Positions 38,217 to 46,108 of a stretch of DNA of 64,000 nt are shown piece after piece. Each line of letters starts with the position of its first letter. Positions within the stretch are counted from its first letter, which is position 1. The stretch covers positions 179,398 through 243,397 of the forward strand of contig NZ_CABVOU010000027.1 in NCBI RefSeq assembly GCF_902500215.1, read 5' to 3'. Origin of the DNA: Halomonas lysinitropha (GTDB taxonomy: Bacteria > Pseudomonadota > Gammaproteobacteria > Pseudomonadales > Halomonadaceae). The position numbers and the translations under genes were made by a program. Under the pieces are notes generated by a model. That model did not search any database. It saw only the letters and a program-made list of their open reading frames with translations, and was not told where the DNA came from.

Positions 38217-38975
38217 ATGGCAGCGGAAATAAAGACATGGACTGATCGAGACAGATTGTTGGTGTTATCCCTCTACTGTCGCCTCACGTTCGGGCAGCTT
38301 CACCGGGGGCGACCTGAGGTTATCCGGTTGGCCGAACAGATGGGACGCTCGGCCAATTCCGTTGCGATGAAGCTTTCCAACTATGCGAGTCTCGATCCCG
38401 AAGTATTGGCACTTGGCAAGAAGGGGCTATCCGGCGCTTCCCACCAAGACCGCTTGCTATGGCAACGCTTCATCGCTGAACCAGAAGCTGTTGCCAGTGA
38501 ATGCGAGGAGACGTGGTCGAACCTTGGCGAAGAAGTGGCGCTACCCGGCGTTGAGGTTGACTACACCGGACAGGATGCAGCGAGTATCCAGAAACGGCGG
38601 GTAGGGCAGTCACTATTTCGCAAAGCAGTGATGATTCGCTATGACACCCGCTGCGTTATTACGGGACTTCGTCATGAGGACTTGCTGATTGCTAGCCATA
38701 TTGTGCCCTGGCAGGCGCGTCCCGAATGTCGCCTCGATCCCGCCAATGGGCTCTGCCTCAATGCGCTGCATGATCGTGCCTTCGACAAAGGCTTATTGGC
38801 TATTGATGGTCGGGGATGTATCCGAATCTCTCCTGAATTGGCTGAGGAAGGGCTGATTGGTCAGCTAAAAGAGCAGCTCAGCGATATCGATGGACAGCCT
38901 TTGAAATTGACGGATTCAGTGTTTCCCAACCGCGACTATCTCGATTGGCATTTTCGAGAGTGCTATCGGCGCTAA
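38217..38975 (+). CDS. HNH endonuclease domain protein
   Basis: The 252-residue protein has an N-terminal region resembling small-genome nuclease regulators (TDRDRLLVLSLYCRLTFGQLH and RSANSVAMKLSNY, HTH-like) and a C-terminal HNH nuclease (CVITGLRHEDLLIASHIVPW, then DPANGLCLNALHDRAFDKGLL), with candidate metal His and Asn residues. It resembles stand-alone restriction-type HNH proteins, which can act in defence; there is no methylase here. Base composition is clearly lower in G+C than its neighbours, suggesting transfer. GGAG-like sequence precedes the ATG. Confidence 0.83.
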   Translation: MAAEIKTWTDRDRLLVLSLYCRLTFGQLHRGRPEVIRLAEQMGRSANSVAMKLSNYASLDPEVLALGKKGLSGASHQDRLLWQRFIAEPEAVASECEETWSNLGEEVALPGVEVDYTGQDAASIQKRRVGQSLFRKAVMIRYDTRCVITGLRHEDLLIASHIVPWQARPECRLDPANGLCLNALHDRAFDKGLLAIDGRGCIRISPELAEEGLIGQLKEQLSDIDGQPLKLTDSVFPNRDYLDWHFRECYRR

Positions 38976-39180
38976 CTGCCTTGGAAGATTGAAGTTGACC
39001 CGGCTCGGTGGACACCCGCAGGCGCTCCGTGGCGACGTTGTCGAAGGCGCTTTAGGGCCTCTCGTAGTTCCGGCACGGGGTGGTCGACACGGCGAGGTAG
39101 CGCTATGATGCTCCTCGATCCCCTCAATATCGGCCATCCCGGCTATGGATTGAGGCGCGATCCCACAATCCATTCATTTG

Positions 39181-39282
39181 TCGCCAGGGGAGTCCCGCTG
39201 CCTTATGCGCCGGCTGGGCTGAGAGAGCGCACTGCGCTGACCCTGGAACCTGATCCGGTTCATACCGGCGGAGGAAGTGCGA
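39181..39282 (+). promoter_or_regulatory. TPP riboswitch (THI element)
   Basis: The conserved core GGCTGAGAG (39215-39223), ACCCTGGAACCTGATC and GGAGGAAGT match the thiamin pyrophosphate aptamer. P1 can close with TCGC (39181-39184) and GCGA (39279-39282). The Shine-Dalgarno GGAGGA (39270-39275) lies within the aptamer 3' arm and the ATG starts 2 nt after P1, so ligand binding should block translation directly. Confidence 0.95.
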
Positions 39283-39283
39283 C

Positions 39284-40687
39284 ATGCCCTACCTGACGTC
39301 TGCCGTGCTCGGCGCGGCGCTCTTGTGCTTTGCTGTTCTGGGCCTGAGGGCCCGCTGGGCCGATGGCCCCCTCGATGACTACGTGACCGCCCGCAACTCC
39401 CAGGGCGCCCAGGCCATCGGCCTGTCGTTCCTGGCGTCCAGCATGGGTGCCTGGATCCTCTTCGCGCCGCCGGAGATCGGCGCCTTCGTGGGGCCGGTGG
39501 CCCTGGCCGGCTATGCCATCGGTTCGTCGCTGCCCTTTCTGGTGCTGGGGCTCTATGGCCCCGCCATCCGTCGCTATCTCCCGCAAGGCCGCAGCATCGG
39601 CGAGTTCGCCGAGGCCTGCTACGGCGTCGGGGTAAGGCGCTGGGTCTCCTTCGTCTCCGTGGCCTACATGGCCTGCTTCCTGGCGGCCGAGCTCACCGCC
39701 ATCGGCGCCATCGCCGCGCTGCTCTCCGATGTGCCGCCGTCGCTGGTGATTCTCGGCCTGGCGGTCGTCACCCTGGCGTACACCACGGTGGGTGGCCTGC
39801 GGGCAAGCCTGGCGACGGATCGCTGGCAGGCGTGGCTGCTGCTGGCCCTGCTGGTGCTGGTCGGCGGCGTGGCCTGGTGGTGGCTGCCGCCCATGCCGGC
39901 CGAGGCGGTGATGCCCTCGGTTCCCGCCGGTAGCGCGCTCTCCGTGGCGCTGACGCTGGTGATCGCGGTCACCGCGGCCAACCTCTTCCATCAGGGCTAC
40001 TGGCAGCGTATCTGGGCGGCCGAGGACGACCGTGCGCTGGGTCGCGGGGCGCTGCTGGGCGCGACCAGCAGCCTGCTGGTGGTGATGGCCATCGGCGGGC
40101 TCGGCATGCTGGCGGCCATGCAGGGTCTGGCACTGGGCGAGCCACCGATTCCCTTCTTCGCGCTGCTCTCCGCGGCACCGGCCTGGCTGGGCCTGCCGGC
40201 GCTGGTGCTGGCGGTAACCCTGGTGGCTTCCAGCGTGGATACCCTGCAGAACGCCATCGCCTCCATGGCGGTGGCCAGCTCCGGGCGGCGCGGGCTTTCG
40301 GTGCGAGCAGCCCGGCTGGCCACGGTGGCGCTGATGGTGCCGGTGGTATGGGTGGCCCTGCAGGGCTTCTCGGTGCTGCGCCTGTTCCTGATCGCCGACC
40401 TGCTGTGCGCCGCCATCGTGGTGCCGGTGCTGCTGGGCCTGTGGCAGCGCATGTCGCCGCTGGCAGCGGTGGGTGGCGGCCTGGCGGGCCTGTTCGGCGC
40501 GGTGCTGCCGGGGTGGGTTACCCAGGGCAGCCTTTCCGCGGGCGTACTCGCGGCCAGTTTCCCTGGCAGCATCCCGACCCTGGCACCCTTCCTGGGCGCA
40601 CTGCTCGCTTCCACCCTGGTCAGCCTGCTGATCGCCTGGCTGCGTCCGGGGGTGCGACTTCACCTGGCAAGCAAGGGAGACACCTGA
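39284..40687 (+). CDS. Sodium:solute symporter under TPP riboswitch control, probable thiamin-precursor transporter
   Basis: The 467-residue protein has about 13 predicted helices and SSF features: GLSFLASSMGAWILFAPPEIG in the first repeat and ALVLAVTLVASSVDTLQNAIASM in the later one. Because it is under a TPP riboswitch and overlaps tenA, uptake of hydroxymethylpyrimidine or a related pyrimidine is the likely role (CytX-like logic but SSF fold); substrate is inference. The ATG at 39284 is the first after the aptamer. Confidence 0.88.
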   Translation: MPYLTSAVLGAALLCFAVLGLRARWADGPLDDYVTARNSQGAQAIGLSFLASSMGAWILFAPPEIGAFVGPVALAGYAIGSSLPFLVLGLYGPAIRRYLPQGRSIGEFAEACYGVGVRRWVSFVSVAYMACFLAAELTAIGAIAALLSDVPPSLVILGLAVVTLAYTTVGGLRASLATDRWQAWLLLALLVLVGGVAWWWLPPMPAEAVMPSVPAGSALSVALTLVIAVTAANLFHQGYWQRIWAAEDDRALGRGALLGATSSLLVVMAIGGLGMLAAMQGLALGEPPIPFFALLSAAPAWLGLPALVLAVTLVASSVDTLQNAIASMAVASSGRRGLSVRAARLATVALMVPVVWVALQGFSVLRLFLIADLLCAAIVVPVLLGLWQRMSPLAAVGGGLAGLFGAVLPGWVTQGSLSAGVLAASFPGSIPTLAPFLGALLASTLVSLLIAWLRPGVRLHLASKGDT

Positions 40688-41382
40688 TGACGACTCGTTC
40701 TGACTGGAATACCTGGGCCGCTGGCCGGGAATCGGCCCGTATCACCGATTGGCTGCGCGAGATCAGCGAGCCCGACTGGTCGGCCACGGTGAACCACCCG
40801 CTGTTCGATGCACTGGCCGAGGGGCGGTTGTCGAAAGGTGACTTCGCCGCCTATATGGTGCAGGACTACGGCTTCGTCGACCCCTTCACCGCGCTGCTCG
40901 GCCACGCCATCGGCCAGGCACCGAGCATGGATGACCGAGTGGTGCTGGGGCAGTTCATGGGCATGCTGACCAGCGACGAGAACAGCACCTTCCAGCGTAC
41001 CTTCGAGGCCTTCGATGTGCCCCGGGCCCAGCGCGAGGCGCCGGACTACCTGCCGGAGACCCGGGCGTTCCGTGAACTGCTGCACGATACCGGACGGGGC
41101 GGCCGCTACGCCGAGATCCTGGCCGTGCTGGTGGTCACCGAGTGGCTCTATCTCGAGTGGGCGCTGCGCGTCACCCGTGTCGACGGGCTTCATCCGCTGA
41201 TGGCCGAATGGATCGACCTGCACGACAATCACGCCTTCCAGGAATTCGTCACCTGGCTGCGTCGTCGTCTGGACGAGGAAGCGGAGACGCTCGATGACGC
41301 TTCCTTCGCCCGCATGGCCGAGCGCTTCTGCGACACCGTGGTGCTGGAGCGTCGCTTCCACGACGCCGTGCCGCCAGGCTGA
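40687..41382 (+). CDS. tenA: TenA/Thi-4 family protein (thiaminase II-like), no catalytic Cys at the usual place
   Basis: The 231-residue helical protein is of the TenA family, which salvages pyrimidines from degraded thiamin. FAAYMVQDYGFVDPF is the aromatic and acidic pocket segment. At the position where classical TenA has its catalytic Cys (before WLYxE), this protein has VVTEWLYLEWA, so it may belong to the TenA_E subgroup. ATG overlaps the transporter stop (TGATG). With the riboswitch and transporter it forms a pyrimidine-salvage operon. Confidence 0.9.
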   Translation: MTTRSDWNTWAAGRESARITDWLREISEPDWSATVNHPLFDALAEGRLSKGDFAAYMVQDYGFVDPFTALLGHAIGQAPSMDDRVVLGQFMGMLTSDENSTFQRTFEAFDVPRAQREAPDYLPETRAFRELLHDTGRGGRYAEILAVLVVTEWLYLEWALRVTRVDGLHPLMAEWIDLHDNHAFQEFVTWLRRRLDEEAETLDDASFARMAERFCDTVVLERRFHDAVPPG

Positions 41383-41403
41383 ACGGGTTCAAGAGAGGAG
41401 GAG

Positions 41404-41437
41404 CAAGGCCCACGCCTGTCATCCGGCATGGGCCTTG
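41404..41437. terminator. Bidirectional stem-loop between tenA and higA
   Basis: CAAGGCCCA (41404-41412) and TGGGCCTTG (41429-41437) form a perfect 9-bp stem, 22 bp after tenA and 7 bp before the converging higA stop. Confidence 0.65.
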
Positions 41438-41443
41438 CGATGC

Positions 41444-41848
41444 TCACTCGAGGAAAAGGTCGGCAGGCAGGCCGAAGCGCTGGGTCAGCGCCTTGATCTG
41501 GCGCACATTCAGGCGCCGCTTGTTAGCCAGAATCTCGGAGATCATTGATTGAGTTCCGACCTCCGGCAGACTTGACTGGTCCATGCCATGCCACTGCATC
41601 AGATGCCGCAGCATGTCGGCTCCCCGGACATCCGGCATCGGGTGCCGAGTCTCGTCGTACTCTTCGACTAGATCACCCATGTGCGAGGCAAGGCTAGCCA
41701 GGGGGTGCTCCTCGTCGTCTCCGACCAGTTGCAGCAGTTCATCTAGTGCCGCGACCAGGGGGTCGTAATCATCCTCGGTCTCGGGGGCGTTTAGCAGGGG
41801 CGCCACGAAGCGCCAGTGGGCGGCTGCCTGTTGGACGATGCTGGTCAT
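41444..41848 (-). CDS. higA: HigA-type antitoxin (XRE domain)
   Basis: The 134-residue protein has an acidic N-terminal half (residues 1-75) and a C-terminal helix-turn-helix (MLRHLMQWHGMDQSSLPEVGTQSMISEILANKRRLNVRQIKAL) of the COG5499 kind that accompanies HigB toxins. It overlaps the higB stop by 4 nt (ATGA), in the toxin-first order typical of HigBA. Its probable operator is the palindrome at 42151. Confidence 0.87.
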   Translation of the reverse strand: MTSIVQQAAAHWRFVAPLLNAPETEDDYDPLVAALDELLQLVGDDEEHPLASLASHMGDLVEEYDETRHPMPDVRGADMLRHLMQWHGMDQSSLPEVGTQSMISEILANKRRLNVRQIKALTQRFGLPADLFLE

Positions 41849-42138
41849 GCTCTCTCCTTCCAGTGCCCCTTCTCGTATTCGGTGTGATCAAGGATGTGCT
41901 GGATATAGATCTTCTTGAATCGGTAGTGCACCACGGCGATCAGACGAATCTTGTTGCCGCCGATATAGAATACATGCTGTCCACCAACCTTGTCGGTGGC
42001 CGGGAATAGCGACTTCATCTCGGCAAAGCAGCTGGGCTCGCTCGCTCTCATCAGTCGATACCAGGCATCCAGTGCAGAAGCGGTCTGAGGCCAACGATCC
42101 TTGGCTTCCCAGATTCGTTTCTGAGTGATGATATGCAT
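41845..42138 (-). CDS. higB: HigB-type mRNA interferase toxin
   Basis: The 97-residue RelE-superfamily toxin contains IWEAKDRWPQTASALDAWY, GQHVFYIGGNKIRLIAVVHYRFKKIYIQHILDHTEYEKGHW, the last part being the HigB signature with catalytic basic and His residues. It would cut translated mRNAs. First gene of the pair. Confidence 0.88.
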   Translation of the reverse strand: MHIITQKRIWEAKDRWPQTASALDAWYRLMRASEPSCFAEMKSLFPATDKVGGQHVFYIGGNKIRLIAVVHYRFKKIYIQHILDHTEYEKGHWKERA

Positions 42139-42150
42139 GCCAACTCGCGT

Positions 42151-42165
42151 ATCGCAATATGCGAT
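42151..42165. promoter_or_regulatory. Palindromic operator of higBA
   Basis: ATCGCA-ATA-TGCGAT, a perfect 6+3+6 inverted repeat, lies 13 bp before the higB start codon, with AGTATA (TATACT on the minus strand) next to it as a -10-like box. Confidence 0.6.
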
Positions 42166-42241
42166 AAAGTATAGTCCTCATCATCCGGAGCGGCAATGTC
42201 TCTTCGGCGACGAGGGGTGGCGGACACGTACCGGCAATGGC

Positions 42242-43729
42242 TCATCCACAGGCGGCTGGCCATCGCACCAGCCCCCAGCCATAGCTGTCATCCTTTCCTT
42301 TCGGGCCGAGATCCAGTGCCGACTCGCGTGCATTCTGCCCCCAGTCCTGACCCAGGCGTTTCTCCGCCAGAAGGGCAGCAAGCACGAAAGGGGCCGCGAA
42401 CGAGGTGCCGGTATGATAGGCAGTGCCGGTCTCGCTGGCTGCCCAGACCTGGACGCCGGGAGCAGTGAAGTCGATATAGGGCCCGCGGTTGGCCTGTCGA
42501 TAGAGTTGCCGGCTGGCATCAACGGCCGTTGCGGCAAAGACGCCGGGCTGCGCGGCTGGATAGGTGGGAGAGGCCCCTGGCCCCTGGTTGCCTGCCGAGG
42601 CCACCAGGAGCACATCTCGGGCCAGCAACCTGTCCAGTGCCAGATCGAGCAGGCGATTATACGGGCCGCCAAGTCCCAGGTTGATGGCCTCGACCCCTTG
42701 GCCGAGCAGCCAGTCGAGGCCGGCAAGCAGGATATCGGTGGTGGTGTCGGGGCGAGGGTCACCCTGTCGAAACACCGCTGCCACCGAGACTCTCGCTCGC
42801 GGCATCATGGGCAGGAATCCCATCTCGTGATTACCTACCCAGAGGCTGGCAATGGCAGTGCCATGTCTTCTGGAGGCAGGTGGCGAGGGTGCCAGCTGCA
42901 GGAGTTTGATATCTCGGCCGATCAGAGCCGGATGCTGAAGGTTGACGGCGGTGTCGAGAAGTCCGACGTGGGCGTCGGAAAGGCAACCGGTTTCGGCGTG
43001 GCTGAACTGGATCATCCCTTGTGCCATCTGCTGTCGCGAGGCCAGTAGTCCATAGCGATGATTCAACTCCAGCTGCAGTCGGGGCAGGCGCTGCGTGGCG
43101 ATCTGAAGCTGACGCCTGGCGTCGCTGTCCGCGGGCAAGCGGAAGACGCTGAGCACCATGTCGAGGTGCTCCAGCGCCTGGCGATGCTTGATGCGAAACC
43201 GAAGCGCGCCGAGGTCGCGTGCGGCCTGGATTGCCTCTGGCATGCTGGAAGATACCAGGAGCAGCTCTTCGGGCTCGTATTCCTGGTCAACGGCTGCTCT
43301 GGAGGGCGTCGGGTCCGCCGGCGTTCTATAGCCGGGCAAGGGCAGGCTCGACGGTCCCTGACCCATCAGGCTACCTCGATCGGGTGGGGCGCGGTGGCGG
43401 ATTTCTCGTTCCTCCTCCCTCCGTTCGCCGGCGCGCGGCATGGGGGTATCGCCGGCATTTTCCCGTGCCGAACGAGAGTCATCCTGGTCGGTCGTCTTGA
43501 TCTCCTCGAGATCTCGTTCATGGGTCACTGCGTCGGCAGTTCCTTGGCTCACGGCAGTGGGCCGGCTCGGGGATGGGGGCTCTTCCCGTTCCAGTGATTG
43601 CGGAACTCGTTCCGAAGCGAGGGACGCGGCGCTGATGGCCAGCAGTCCACACAGTGCCAGGCCGGTCAGTCGGCGGGCTCGGGCAGCATGCCGGGCTGCC
43701 TTGTTGAGCGATGATCTGGAGGTCCTCAT
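42242..43729 (-). CDS. Membrane-anchored or secreted S8 serine protease (subtilase) of an ECF sigma operon
   Basis: The 495-residue protein has an N-terminal hydrophobic segment (GLALCGLLAISAASLA, residues 23-38), a long charged Pro-rich linker (40-150), a prodomain-like region (155-227, with FRLPADSDARRQLQ and LELNHRYGL) and a peptidase S8 domain. The catalytic Asp259 is in GLLDTAVN, His289 in RRHGTAIA, oxyanion Asn381 in ASAGNQG and Ser443 in GTSFAAP. All four are present, so it should be active, in the periplasm or at the surface. ATG overlaps the anti-sigma stop. Fifth of five 4-nt-overlapping genes. Its target could be the anti-sigma factor, but this is inference. Confidence 0.9.
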   Translation of the reverse strand: MRTSRSSLNKAARHAARARRLTGLALCGLLAISAASLASERVPQSLEREEPPSPSRPTAVSQGTADAVTHERDLEEIKTTDQDDSRSARENAGDTPMPRAGERREEEREIRHRAPPDRGSLMGQGPSSLPLPGYRTPADPTPSRAAVDQEYEPEELLLVSSSMPEAIQAARDLGALRFRIKHRQALEHLDMVLSVFRLPADSDARRQLQIATQRLPRLQLELNHRYGLLASRQQMAQGMIQFSHAETGCLSDAHVGLLDTAVNLQHPALIGRDIKLLQLAPSPPASRRHGTAIASLWVGNHEMGFLPMMPRARVSVAAVFRQGDPRPDTTTDILLAGLDWLLGQGVEAINLGLGGPYNRLLDLALDRLLARDVLLVASAGNQGPGASPTYPAAQPGVFAATAVDASRQLYRQANRGPYIDFTAPGVQVWAASETGTAYHTGTSFAAPFVLAALLAEKRLGQDWGQNARESALDLGPKGKDDSYGWGLVRWPAACG

Positions 43730-44307
43730 GGCAGGTTGGCCTCTTCGACGAGCGCACTCTCGAGCAACTGGTCCCTGATGCTGACGGCGTCACTGTCTCC
43801 CGGCAGCCGCAGCGTATAGATGCCGAGCGCGCCCGGTCCTTCGACGATGTGGGCCGCATGGGGCTGCAGTAGCGCTTGCAACTGGGCGATGGTGGTATCC
43901 GGCGTGAAGACGACCTGAAGCCGAGGCGCGTCGGGTTCAGGGCTCCCCGACAGCAGTTCCCATTGTGTGTCGTCGGAGCCGGTGAACACCACCAGGCTCG
44001 CCTGTATCGCGACCACCAGGCAGGCCGCCAGCGCCAACCCTCTCCAGAAACGCTGTCCTCTGTTGCGGGGAGAAGGGGCCTCCGGAAGGCTCTGCTCCTG
44101 CTGGATGTCGCGCTTCAGCCGGGCCAGCCCCAGTTCCATCGGCGGTGCCTCCTGATCCTGCTGCCACCCCTGTTTCACCATGCGCAGGAGCTCCACTTCG
44201 CGGGCGAGTTCGGGGTCGTCGGCAATAGCGTCCTGCATCCGCTGGCGCTGGGTGCCTTCCAGCCTGTCGTTCACATACAGGGCCAGTCGTTCATCGTCGT
44301 TGTTCAC
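43726..44307 (-). CDS. Anti-sigma factor with single membrane helix and prodomain-like periplasmic tail
   Basis: The 193-residue protein starts at GTG 44307, which overlaps the sigma stop (GTGA). The cytoplasmic N-terminus (NNDDERLALYVNDRLEGTQRQRMQ) is short, acidic and of anti-sigma type, without a zinc HC2 motif. One membrane helix lies at residues 88-108. The periplasmic tail (127-193) ends IYTLRLPGDSDAVSIRDQLL and VEEANLP, resembling a subtilase prodomain; the protease gene next door has RLPADSDA at the matching place. A longer ATG-started frame would run into the sigma gene. Function by context: holds the ECF sigma factor at the membrane. Confidence 0.85.
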   Translation of the reverse strand: MNNDDERLALYVNDRLEGTQRQRMQDAIADDPELAREVELLRMVKQGWQQDQEAPPMELGLARLKRDIQQEQSLPEAPSPRNRGQRFWRGLALAACLVVAIQASLVVFTGSDDTQWELLSGSPEPDAPRLQVVFTPDTTIAQLQALLQPHAAHIVEGPGALGIYTLRLPGDSDAVSIRDQLLESALVEEANLP

Positions 44308-44882
44308 TTGGTCCTCCGGCCGACCCGCGTCAGCTCCCGTTTTATCGACTTCTTGGCATGAAAGACGCGCGATTTGACTGTGCCCTCCGGTATATCCAGG
44401 ATCTCGCCGATATCGCGATAGTCGAGCTCCTCGAAGAACACCAGGTGCAGTATTTCCCGGTGTTCGGGAGTCAGCCGAGACAGGCAATCGTTCAACTTCG
44501 CCCTGTCACTGGCGGCCTCGATGGCTGCCTCAATGTCGGCGTTGGGCGTCTCGTCGGGAAGGCTCTCGTCGATCTCCTCGAACGGCCGTCGGCCCTGTTG
44601 GCGCCAGTAGTCCAGCACCCGATGATGGGCGATCCCCAGCAGCCAGGTGGTCGCCCTGGACTGCCCGCGGAAACCACCTGCCGCCCGCCAGACTTCGAGC
44701 ATGGTGTCATTGAGTAGGTCGTTGGCCACGAACGGATCGTTCAATCTGGACAGCAGGAAGCGATATACACGCTGCTGGTGGCGACGATAGAAGTGCTCCA
44801 GGGCCGTCATGTCCCGGTGGGCCATGGCGGCAAGCAGCGCGCTATCGTCGCGACTGTCCAGGCTGAATTCGGCCACCATCAT
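44304..44882 (-). CDS. ECF-family RNA polymerase sigma factor
   Basis: The 192-residue sigma-70 family protein has region 2 (LEHFYRRHQQRVYRFLLSRLNDPFVANDLLNDTMLEVWR) and region 4 (LSRLTPEHREILHLVFFEELDYRDIGEILDIPEGTVKSRVFHAKK), separated by an acidic linker. It is the usual ECF architecture without a C-terminal extension. ATG overlaps the stop of the exported-protein gene by 4 nt. The adjacent membrane protein is its presumed anti-sigma factor. The regulon probably includes this operon, which is testable. Confidence 0.95.
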   Translation of the reverse strand: MMVAEFSLDSRDDSALLAAMAHRDMTALEHFYRRHQQRVYRFLLSRLNDPFVANDLLNDTMLEVWRAAGGFRGQSRATTWLLGIAHHRVLDYWRQQGRRPFEEIDESLPDETPNADIEAAIEAASDRAKLNDCLSRLTPEHREILHLVFFEELDYRDIGEILDIPEGTVKSRVFHAKKSIKRELTRVGRRTK

Positions 44883-46108
44883 GGGCGAATCGGTTCGAGC
44901 GGGCTGGCAGCCAGCACCTGGCCGTCGAGGTCGATGGCCACGATTCGCCAGTAGTACTGCTCTCCCGGCCGCAGTCGGTTCAGTATGGTGGCGCTGGGTG
45001 ACGCCTCCCGGCGCTGGCCACTCAGGAGCTGCCCGGTAGTCGGTGAGCGCTCCAGCTCGATCGGTTGTATGCCGTCGGGGTCGGAGGCCTCGACGCCAGG
45101 AGAGTCCCCTGGCCAGCCAGCATAGAACTCAAGCTGGTAGGCATGGCTATCCGGCACCGGCTCCCAGCGGAAGCGGCTGTTGCGGGTCAGCGGGCTGGCG
45201 GATTCGGTGGGCCAGAGCCGGATGGCGGGTACCTCGTTGCCACGTTGCAGCGCTGCATCGCTGACGCGGTAGCTCAGCGTCGGCAGGTCATCGATGACGT
45301 CGGGAGGTAGAAAACGCAGGCGAAGTCGGTATAGCCCGGAACTCGTGTTGGGGAGCTGGGGCGAGGTCAGGATGACTTCGCTGCCGCCGATATAGCGTCG
45401 CACGACCTCCAGCGGCACATAGATGGGCTGACCGTGAGTACTGGCCGGGGTGGCAACTTCCCATACGGCATTGAGCAAGCCGGCGCCCCGGTAGCGGATA
45501 CGTGCCGTCGCCTGCAGGGGAGCGTCGGGCCGGATGACCTCGCTCAGCGTGCCAGCCTGAAAGGAGAGGGTCACGCTCTGGATGTCGATGCTGTTTGCTG
45601 CTCCGAACTCTCCTTGCCGTGGCTGTTCGCCGCGTCCCGGAACGGCTTGTTCCAGGCGGATCACCTGTACGCCCGAGCCGGGTTCGGAACCCTCCAGCTG
45701 GAAGTCACGCACATAGTAGAACTCGCGGGCACCAGCTGCTGCCGCGGCCCGGCTCACGGCGGCGGGAACCCGCAGGCTTTCGTTGAGACGAAAATCGACG
45801 CCGCGGTCTTCCGAGACAGGTTGCAGCGTCTGCATCAATGTCGTCGAGGCAACCCCGAGCGTGCGTCCGCCGAAGGGATTCCCCAGCATGAATCGGCCCT
45901 GAGTCGACAGCAGGGTCATGCCGCGGCGAGGCGAGCCGAGGATCTCGCCTCGCCAGACAAGCGCCACTCGACTATCGACACCAACCGTTGCCTCGCGCTG
46001 GCTGCTGCAGGAAAAGCGTCCCTCGCAGACCGATATCATTTGGCTCTGAGCCGTGCCGCTGATGACCATGGCCAGCAGCAGGATCATGATGGTTCCCAGG
46101 ATTTTCAT
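44879..46108 (-). CDS. Exported protein with FecR/fibronectin-like C-terminal part, unknown function
   Basis: The 409-residue protein has a signal peptide (ILGTIMILLLAMVISGTAQS) and two early cysteines (SVCEGRFSCSS). The N-terminal beta-rich part includes VALVWRGEILGSPRRGM. The C-terminal region has the beta-sandwich pattern FRWEPVPDSHAYQLEFYAGW and EQYYWRIVAIDLDGQVLA seen at the ends of many FecR-domain and Fn3-like proteins. No enzyme motif seen. Predicted periplasmic. Second of five genes with 4-nt overlaps, between the beta-barrel protein and the sigma factor, so a signal-relay role is possible. Confidence 0.7.
   Translation of the reverse strand: MKILGTIMILLLAMVISGTAQSQMISVCEGRFSCSSQREATVGVDSRVALVWRGEILGSPRRGMTLLSTQGRFMLGNPFGGRTLGVASTTLMQTLQPVSEDRGVDFRLNESLRVPAAVSRAAAAAGAREFYYVRDFQLEGSEPGSGVQVIRLEQAVPGRGEQPRQGEFGAANSIDIQSVTLSFQAGTLSEVIRPDAPLQATARIRYRGAGLLNAVWEVATPASTHGQPIYVPLEVVRRYIGGSEVILTSPQLPNTSSGLYRLRLRFLPPDVIDDLPTLSYRVSDAALQRGNEVPAIRLWPTESASPLTRNSRFRWEPVPDSHAYQLEFYAGWPGDSPGVEASDPDGIQPIELERSPTTGQLLSGQRREASPSATILNRLRPGEQYYWRIVAIDLDGQVLAASPLEPIRP

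Noticed and set aside
38985..39110. Possible insertion-sequence remnant after the HNH gene
   Set aside because: GACCCGGCTCGGTGGACA looks somewhat like an IS end, but no transposase fragment, partner repeat or target duplication could be found.
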